From: Cerioporus squamosus
Taxonomy: Eukaryota; Basidiomycota; Agaricomycetes; Polyporales; Polyporaceae
DNA: 64,000 nucleotides
Direction: 5' to 3'
Assembly (NCBI GenBank): GCA_022592435.1
Contig: JABYQS010000002.1
Location: 62,001 to 126,000 of the forward strand
The notes under the pieces are model-generated. The model was given only the letters and a program-made list of their open reading frames with translations, searched no databases and had not been told where the DNA came from. The position numbers and the translations under genes were made by a program. Every line of letters starts with the position of its first letter. Within the stretch, counting starts at the first letter, position 1. Of this stretch, positions 57,444 through 64,000 are shown one piece after another.

Positions 57444-59576
57444 GGTCTCCTCGCAGCGCGGAACTGAGCGCGAGTGACTACAGAGGGCGTTACGTAAGCG
57501 CCACCATGCGGTAAGTAGCTTCTACTTTGCTTCTACTACTTGGTTCAAGTGGGCGGGGAGATCCCCGCCGCTTGTCCGATTCCACAAGAGATGAGGTTCT
57601 CAGAAAGAGGTGTGATCATGGTTTGAGTAGTCCAGTGCAAGAGACTACATGACGGTAGATCTGATAGTAGATCTACAATCGAGTATTTTCTTGTCTGTAG
57701 CACGTAGTGTATGAACCCCAATCCCGTACGGTACAATGTACTACCTCATAAGTCTCCATCTCCATCCACGCAAACGTCGCAGACGATGTTCGAGCCTCAC
57801 CACGCTGATAATAAGCGTGTACGCCAGGGGACGGGCCTGGAAACCAGTCCAAGCGTCTACTAGTACCCGAACGGATTTCACATTCGGTCGCACAACATCC
57901 CAGAAGAAGAGGAAACCCGCAATTAAGGAGCAGCAAGCAAGTACTGAAGTCTGACAGACATGAGGCTTAGACAGATATTACCTTGCTTGTCAAGGTTCTG
58001 TCCACCCCCACAATGAAGCCGATTTCATGCACCCGGTGCGCCCCGATAAATTTCACGAGATCATCCGAGCCTTGAGCGCTCACTGCGTCTGCCCGCTTCA
58101 GCGCTTCAGCTTCCACTCGGCGAATTTGTCCAAGAACTGTCCACGGGCCACGGCAAATCTTCCATAACCTATTAACTATGTATGAGGTCGAGAGTCGAGA
58201 CAGCAGGACATTGTGAGTGGAGACGCATGCTCTAGCCTCTAAGCGTGTTCAAAGTGGCCGAAGCTACTTGTCGCGATTGGGGCTTCGAAGTCCATTCGCT
58301 TTCAGCAAGCTGCAGGGAAACTTACTGGGACCCCTCGAACGAGTCAAGCCGGAGAAGTTGTGCTAACCTGCTCAGGTGTGCTCGCCAGGTCACCCCGCCG
58401 GTGAGCGGGTCAGTACTCGTGCCATTCCAGGTCCGAACCGTTGACAGCCATGCTCTTGCGGATAATCCTGGACTGTTGACCTCTGATCGGTTCCTTTGTA
58501 GCATATAACAGGCCTCCTATCAGCTTTCGGACGACGTAGCGCATCCCGGTTGCGTTGATTGAATGTCAATATGAACTACTCTACTTATGTGCAACGCTCG
58601 CACTGGCACTCGCGTTTGACCACTTATATAATAGCTGTTTTTCTGAGCATATGAGCCTCATCCTCGCACATAGTGACCATCTCAAGCTGTCACCAGGAGC
58701 ACCCTTCTACCGCATGATTGCCTGACAAGCAAGGTTGTAGCCGCCGCAGACGCGTCGGCGTTTCCCTCGTAAAGAAAAGAGAGTCAAGAGAACGAGTCGG
58801 AGCTGCGAGCGAGACGCGCTCAATGCCCAAATCGAGCGTGCCGAACATGCCGGTTTAACGATATGCTTAAGTAATCACTGCCAGACCTCCGTCGCAAGAC
58901 CGATTCCTTTTTGTGGAATCGGAACAAAGTTACTTACTTACCGACTCACCTTCAGCGACACCTCTGAGGAGGACCACGATGCCGCTCTTCGACGCAAGCG
59001 TCGCCCGTGTGACAGTGAGCTCTATCTCCTGATCACCACGCAGGCTGATATCATATTGGCTACAAAGCATCGTCCGTGACTTCTAATACGGCTGAACGAG
59101 TGCAAGACCGAGAGGTATACAGAGTGGTAGCCGACGGCGCACCGTAGGGTGCGCGATATTTGCCACGGCCTCCGAGCGCAACCGCGCAAAAACATCTTGG
59201 GAATGCCGAAGACACGCTCGTGATATCAACCTCAAAACTATTATACGGTCAAGCAAGGACTTGGTCTCGGGACCGCGGGTCGCAACGACCGTTGTAATCA
59301 GCCCTCAGCGACAGGCGACGTTCTCCTCCAAGTCACCGCAGTGTGTGATTAAACTACCAGTCGTCTGACTACGAAGGTTTGAGGACTGCTCGACCGCCGT
59401 GCCCGCTCGTCTTGTGAGCATATCGTTCTTATGTCCTTCGTTATGGCGTGATTGTATCTGACAACCTGGTAACTAGATACTGCGAGAACCGCAGTCACCA
59501 TCAACGAATTAAGTCGAAAAATACAGCGACTCTCGAGAAGTCTACGTACAAGCGATAGCATTTAAGTTGTCCGTGA
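57444..59576. other. gene-free stretch upstream of metaxin gene
   Basis: About 2.1 kb without a recognised coding exon or transposon ends. It includes the metaxin promoter and, at its right edge, the 3' flank of the HET gene. The one clear structure is a short hairpin at 58900-58922. Confidence 0.45.
58900..58922. other. short perfect hairpin
   Basis: ccgattcc (58900-58907) pairs with ggaatcgg (58915-58922) around a 7-nt T-rich loop. No T-run or gene end that would make it a terminator is obvious; its role is unknown. Confidence 0.4.
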
Positions 59577-61664
59577 TCACAGAATACTGATCACTTGTCT
59601 AGGTGTACCAAGCCACACGGCTTTGTCGCAGAACGGGGCAACGAACGTACCAACACGACGGTATGTGCTGCCTACGATAGGTGAGCTGTCGTCCACCGTC
59701 GTGCTATTGGTACTGAGTGGAACTATCACAAGGCCGTAAACCGCACCTCGGCCTCCCAGTCTCACAATAGCAATCGATACTTCGCATCCTGGCACAGACA
59801 GATCCGAGAGCACATCTGGTCTGACATAGCCGATCTCTCCCCTGCTCGAGCGTGGACGGAACCACTTCGAGCCGGGCTCTAAGCTCTCCACTCCTTCAGG
59901 TCCTCCGTCTATTTCAAACAACAAGGGCTCGATATCACCGCGACCCAAGTCTGCAGTCGGATCGCATACCGCCTTCCTCACCATCGCATCTAGCACAAGC
60001 TCACCCCCAGTCACCTCGCCATAGGGGCGATCAGGCCAGGCAAGTGTTACGTTGCAATGCCTGACCGAACAGAGGGCCACATCGTTGACCCCGCCGTCAG
60101 TGGCAGGCAGGATTGCCCCATCAACGGCTGCCCAAGACCACGACGGTGCTCTGTAACGCTGTGGTCTGAGAGCGCACCGTTCCGAGGGGTTCACAAACCA
60201 CAACAGGCCTCCAGGGAGCTGATGGTCCCACATCCCGCAGAGGTACGTGTCTTCCTGCCAAAAGTGATGGAACTGTTCGGCGACGCCAGAGAGCGCGAGC
60301 AGCCGGTCCCGGGGACTGGTGAGCGCCCTTGTTGTGTACAGGCGGACCATCTCCGCCCACGCGTCGTCGATGTCGCGGATCGCATCCGCTGGCCTGTCGG
60401 GCCCGGACGCAGGCATGAACACCCAATCAGGAAGCCGGGGAATTCCATCAACGGGGTCGACGAAGCTCTGCGTGCCATTGACGTTCGTGTGCAACGTCTG
60501 GCACTCGTATTGCAGGGTATGGGTACAGTAGAGCAGTGCGCGTGGGGATAGAACACGTTCCTCCAAACACCATGCACGCGTGTTTATAGGCTCAAATGGT
60601 GCCTCCTCCTCCCCCTGGAGTAGCATGGTTCCAACGGTACCATCAGGGCAGCGGAAAGGAAGTGGGACAGGGGCGGGATCCAGGACTGATCGGTCGTGCA
60701 AGAACCCGTCGCTGACCTTGCGAGCACTGGCCGCTATGATGGTGATGTACGCATTGCGGAAGACAGATTTGATCCTCGAGATTTCGACCGCCTTGTCCTC
60801 TTCGGAATCCTGGATGATGCAGAATGCATCCACCCACAGATATCGCAGGCCGAGCTTGTGAGTGACCGTGATGGCGTCGCGGATGGTACTCGGGATGTAC
60901 TGCGTATCGAGTCCGCATGTATAGGAAGCGAGGTTCGTGGCGCTAGTGCGGTGGGGTTGGTCCTCTCCCCAGACGTAGCTCAGTGCGACATAGAAGTCTA
61001 TGTCTGTGCGGTTGCTGATGTACAGACGTGGATGGGCAGGGTCTGCGCAGTCAATGACCCGCGTTGGGAGAGTTGCCGGCACCGGAGGCGGACAACGCGG
61101 GTGATGTTGAATGCAATCCTCGATGCAGCGCTTGGCGAGCGCGTAGGTGCTGTACGTGTCCATTTCTCGTAAAACGTCGCGCTCAGGGATATAACGCGCG
61201 GCGTTGTCGTCTGGAAGGGCAACTACCAGGCTCTTGGGTCTCCACCAGACTGTATCGGCGAAGCGGATATCAAAGCGTAGAGGCGATTCGGAGGACCGCG
61301 GCTCGAAACGGAGAGAGAATTGGAAGGTCTCATCCGGAGCTGGATCGTTCCACTTGCGGCCAGGACTATTGAAACGGTTACGGTGCAATCTTATCTCGTT
61401 GCAGACAAGTTCGCACCATCTGCACCGAGACTCGATGGCTTGTTGCACCATTTGCTCCCAGGGCGGCGTGGTGTACTTGAATCCAGTTCCTTCGGGACTT
61501 GCTTCCGGTGAAGAGCCAGGCCCCCATGCGGCCTGGAAAGCGTCGGAGGAGAAGACGGTGTGCCAGCAGCTCTCGCAAACCAACTCTCTGGATGATCTCC
61601 ATGTGAATTGAGGTACGGTTAGAGGCTGGTACTGAATGACTCACCTAGGAGACGGCAGTGCCAT
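59577..61664 (-). CDS. HET-domain (heterokaryon incompatibility) protein
   Basis: Two exons on the complement, 61645-61664 and 59577-61587, are joined over a 57-nt intron and give 676 residues starting MALPSPRELVCESCW. The short first exon supplies the only good ATG and keeps the frame. The HET domain begins near residue 205 with YVALSYVWGE, followed by YLWVDAFCIIQD, then VFRNAYITIIAASA and RAWCLEERVLSPRALLY, all standard HET blocks. Further C-terminal blocks (SPRDRLLALSGVAEQF, YRAPSWSWAAVDGAI) are common in basidiomycete HET proteins. HET-domain proteins mediate non-self recognition and regulated cell death in ascomycetes; in basidiomycetes they are numerous and mostly uncharacterised, so that role is inferred. 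No NACHT or other partner domain is fused. Confidence 0.9.
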
Positions 61665-62357
61665 GGAACCTGGACGTGTGGCCGCGGAGGTTACAGTTGC
61701 GACGATACGGATGCGCTGGAGGCTTCTGTGTCTGCGGGACGTTGAGCGATCACACCTTGGAGGCAGATGAATCTCAGTTGACCTGGAGGAAGTTGTGTCA
61801 CTATAGCTGCAGTAGCCAACTCGAACGGCAACCACAGACTACAGTCGCTGTGGGTACTTTCAGCTCGTACAAGATGTCCTATATCGATGGAGCAGGCACT
61901 GGTGCGAGGGTACTGGTATCCAGTGTAAAACAAGTTCAGCCAGCACGCGCTGCCTAGTGACTGCGGGCGTTACACTGACAGTACTGATAGCCGCAAGTAA
62001 GTGTCGTAAGTCTCGGTAATCCAGAAGTGACCCCATGTGAACGTACGGATAATTAGTGAGTAGTGACTACTAGTAGCAAGTAAGTAGTAGTGGGTCAAGT
62101 ACTTGGCAACTTCGATCATGTCGGTTTGTCCCGGCGTGGTATGTTCGTCGGAGTCGTACTAGAGGCAGCGGAGGGTGGGGATGGCGCCTTCAACTTGTCT
62201 CTTCAATGCACAGAGTAGGCTCACAGTAGAGGAATGAATAAGTACATTGTTATTCTCCTGTGGGGCTCGCGCGAGCTCTGATCACGCTCGAGCGTACGCG
62301 TCGGAATTGATCAGTAGTTGTTAAGTAGTCGTATAACACCGTCAATGAGTTGCCATT
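61665..62357. other. intergenic between LRR gene and HET gene
   Basis: These 693 nt contain the HET promoter and the 3' flank of the LRR gene. A low-complexity stretch of gtagt/agtaagt repeats lies near 62050-62095. No coding exon was seen. Confidence 0.5.
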
Positions 62358-63686
62358 TCACAAGTCTGTAATCTGCACCGAATCCACATTCGCCAACAGC
62401 TTGCCCTCCCATCCCTTGTTACTCGCTCCAGCAAAGTCATACGTCGGCTGCCCATACCGATCCTTCCCCTTCGGAATCACCTGCGCCTGCAGCGTGAGCT
62501 CCAGCCGCCGCAGCCTGCCCCCACTCCGATCGCGGTACCTCATCGCCTGCAGCACAATATCCATCAATGCAGGCGTGAACGTCGTCTGGCGTATCGCAAC
62601 GCCCTCCAAGTGAGGACAGAGCACCCGATGCGCCTGCATCAACCCTTCCGGTGGAGACGCGATTGCTTCCAGCAGCGCGCGCGCCGTGTGGCCGGGCCCC
62701 GGGTCTACGATGGTGAGCTGACGTAGACCCACGGTGCCGAGGAAGACGTTGACCAGGGCGCGATGTTCGACCCCGACAGGTGTGCCCGTACACTCGAGTG
62801 TGGTCAGAGCTCGCGCGAGCCCCAGGATCGCCCCGGCCGCGGCGACGACGGCGCTGTATGAAACCCCGTAGATCGCCGGTTGAGTATCTGGGCGCAGGCG
62901 GAGGGTGGAGTGCACCTCGAGGACGAGCTGGCCTTGGCGTCCGCTACAGACGAGCCGGACGGTGTCCTCGGACAGCTCGAGCTTCGCCGTGGTGGTGTCG
63001 GTGAGGATGGGGTAGTACAGGTCGGGCCGCCCCTGGGGAAGCATAGCGAGGAAGGCGTTGAATTTGCTGGGCTGGCGCTCGAAACGAGTGTTGCCGTGCA
63101 ACCCGCCGATTATGGCGTTCTTTGGGAGTTGGCGCAGGTGATGGAGGAGCCGTGCTGTCTGCTGTGGGGTGTCTCGTACGCACAACTCCTTCAGTGCCCG
63201 CATGGTAACGGGCGACCGGCGGGAAGGCTGGTCGTTGAATGCCATGGAGAGGTAGTTGTCGAGCGTGAGCCGTGTCAGTCGGGCGCTGGTATCGAGTAGA
63301 TCCAGCAAACCGTTGAAGGTGCTTGTCGCGGGCTGCTCGGGGAAGTTGCGCAACTCGACAGTGAGCAAGTTGCCCAGGGATGTGCACTTCAGACCGATTC
63401 CATCAAGAGACAGTGCCATAAGAGCAGGGAAGCGTTGTGGAGAGTACTCGAAGATCAAGTCCGAGTGCGGAAGACCTCCGGGTATGATGTTGAAGGCGAT
63501 CGAGCTCAACTTTGGCATAGGTGCCTGGAGGAAGTTCAGGAAAGCCTGATGAGTGAACTGGAAGCCGGTGATTTGGACATCAATCCCGGTTAGCTGCGAG
63601 GCGTATGGCAACACATCTGACATCGTGTTGAACGTCAACGTCCTTTGGCTGCCCAGGAAGGCGGTGATTTTCGTAGAGGACGTCAT
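62358..63686 (-). CDS. leucine-rich-repeat protein of the F-box/LRR family, without F-box
   Basis: A single exon of 442 residues starts at the ATG at 63686. The frame stays open upstream, but a good intron (63694-63763, GTGAGC..CTTCCAG) ends 7 nt before this ATG, so the upstream open frame is probably a spliced leader. LRR-like segments (FPALMALSLDGIGL, LLTVELRNFPE, LTRLTLDNYL, MRALKELCVRDTP) match the gene at 5182-6603 in the same order, so the two are paralogs. No F-box is present. A binding or adaptor role is inferred from the family only. Confidence 0.78.
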   Translation of the reverse strand: MTSSTKITAFLGSQRTLTFNTMSDVLPYASQLTGIDVQITGFQFTHQAFLNFLQAPMPKLSSIAFNIIPGGLPHSDLIFEYSPQRFPALMALSLDGIGLKCTSLGNLLTVELRNFPEQPATSTFNGLLDLLDTSARLTRLTLDNYLSMAFNDQPSRRSPVTMRALKELCVRDTPQQTARLLHHLRQLPKNAIIGGLHGNTRFERQPSKFNAFLAMLPQGRPDLYYPILTDTTTAKLELSEDTVRLVCSGRQGQLVLEVHSTLRLRPDTQPAIYGVSYSAVVAAAGAILGLARALTTLECTGTPVGVEHRALVNVFLGTVGLRQLTIVDPGPGHTARALLEAIASPPEGLMQAHRVLCPHLEGVAIRQTTFTPALMDIVLQAMRYRDRSGGRLRRLELTLQAQVIPKGKDRYGQPTYDFAGASNKGWEGKLLANVDSVQITDL

Positions 63687-63827
63687 GTTGTATCTGGAAG
63701 GGGCGAACAGAGTGACACAGTGGTTCAGTAGTCCGACATGAAACGGATGTAGGATGCGCTCACCTTGTTTCCACTGCGATACAGGCGGGGAATGTCGATG
63801 GCGGAGGACGTTGCGGAGGATCGACTG

Positions 63828-63833
63828 ATATAT
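63828..63833 (-). promoter_or_regulatory. probable TATA box of the second LRR gene
   Basis: ATATAT (minus strand, in ccatatatcag) lies about 65 nt before the donor of the leader intron (63694-63763). This would put a cap site near 63800, a short leader exon, the intron, then the ATG: the same layout as at 5040-5182. Confidence 0.4.
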
Positions 63834-64000
63834 GGCCAGCAGCTTTGTCCTCGCTCGGCCCCTCACCCTTCGCTTTGATCATGTCGGCCGGAAGTCATTG
63901 TCACACCAAGTGGTGCGCGATCCAAGCGTCTTCAAACAAGGCAGGTCCAAGCGATGCGTATCTGTGGCCAGTGGCTCAGTCACAAAGAGATAGCATTGAT

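Noticed and set aside
63687..63866. 60-residue N-terminal extension of the second LRR gene
   Set aside because: It spans a clear GTGAGC..CTTCCAG intron at 63694-63763 and has no family similarity; the paralog at 5182 has the same leader-intron layout.
1..64000. tRNA, rRNA, CRISPR, telomeric repeats or LTR retrotransposon domains
   Set aside because: I looked for B-box-like GGTTCGANTCC, TTAGGG runs, regular repeat-spacer arrays and YxDD or integrase motifs on both strands and found none that hold up; the few B-box-like strings lie inside coding exons.

Overview
This window looks like nuclear DNA of a filamentous basidiomycete, most likely an Agaricomycete of the polypore type. The genes are dense in short introns (about 47-70 nt) with GT..AG ends and CTNAC-like branch sites. 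Several genes contain micro-exons, and the protein complement is typical of this group: F-box/LRR expansions, a HET-domain protein, a Gti1/Pac2 regulator, and a serine-rich cupredoxin. No tRNA, rRNA, CRISPR array or bacterial operon structure was seen. All splice models were built by hand from reading frames, splice signals and recalled family sequence.

Layout. 0-5 kb is repeat-rich and gene-poor: two diverged copies of one dispersed repeat, a 452-bp hAT-type MITE with a perfect 8-bp target duplication, and a second MITE with 23-bp inverted repeats. 5-18 kb is a gene block: an F-box-less LRR protein, a RING/coiled-coil protein divergent from VPS54 (GARP tether), BRX1 (60S biogenesis, with an apparent 1-nt frameshift), a C2H2 plus RING zinc-finger gene, and an F-box protein. 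About 18-27.6 kb holds no recognisable gene. At 27.7-29.2 kb lies a large Ecl1-type zinc-binding protein, followed by another gene-poor stretch to about 35 kb.

35.6-40.7 kb carries GID7/WDR26 (GID/CTLH ubiquitin ligase) and, directly downstream, a broken partial copy of it. 43.4-52 kb is a second gene block: Elongin-A, a Gti1/Pac2 (WOPR) regulator, the splicing factor cwf18, and the mitochondrial GTPase GUF1 in 20 exons, whose P-loop lysine is replaced by arginine. 54-57.4 kb carries a secreted cupredoxin, a 537-bp PIF/Harbinger-type MITE with a TTA duplication, and a metaxin/Tom37-type import protein. The window ends with a HET-domain gene and a second F-box-less LRR gene.

These are mostly independent housekeeping genes. 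Ubiquitin-related functions recur (RING protein, zinc-finger/RING protein, F-box protein, GID7, Elongin-A), but nothing shows that they form one pathway. I found no convincing new multi-gene system. The strongest unusual signals are the three non-autonomous DNA transposons with clean boundaries, the GUF1 P-loop substitution, the BRX1 frameshift and the decaying GID7 duplicate.
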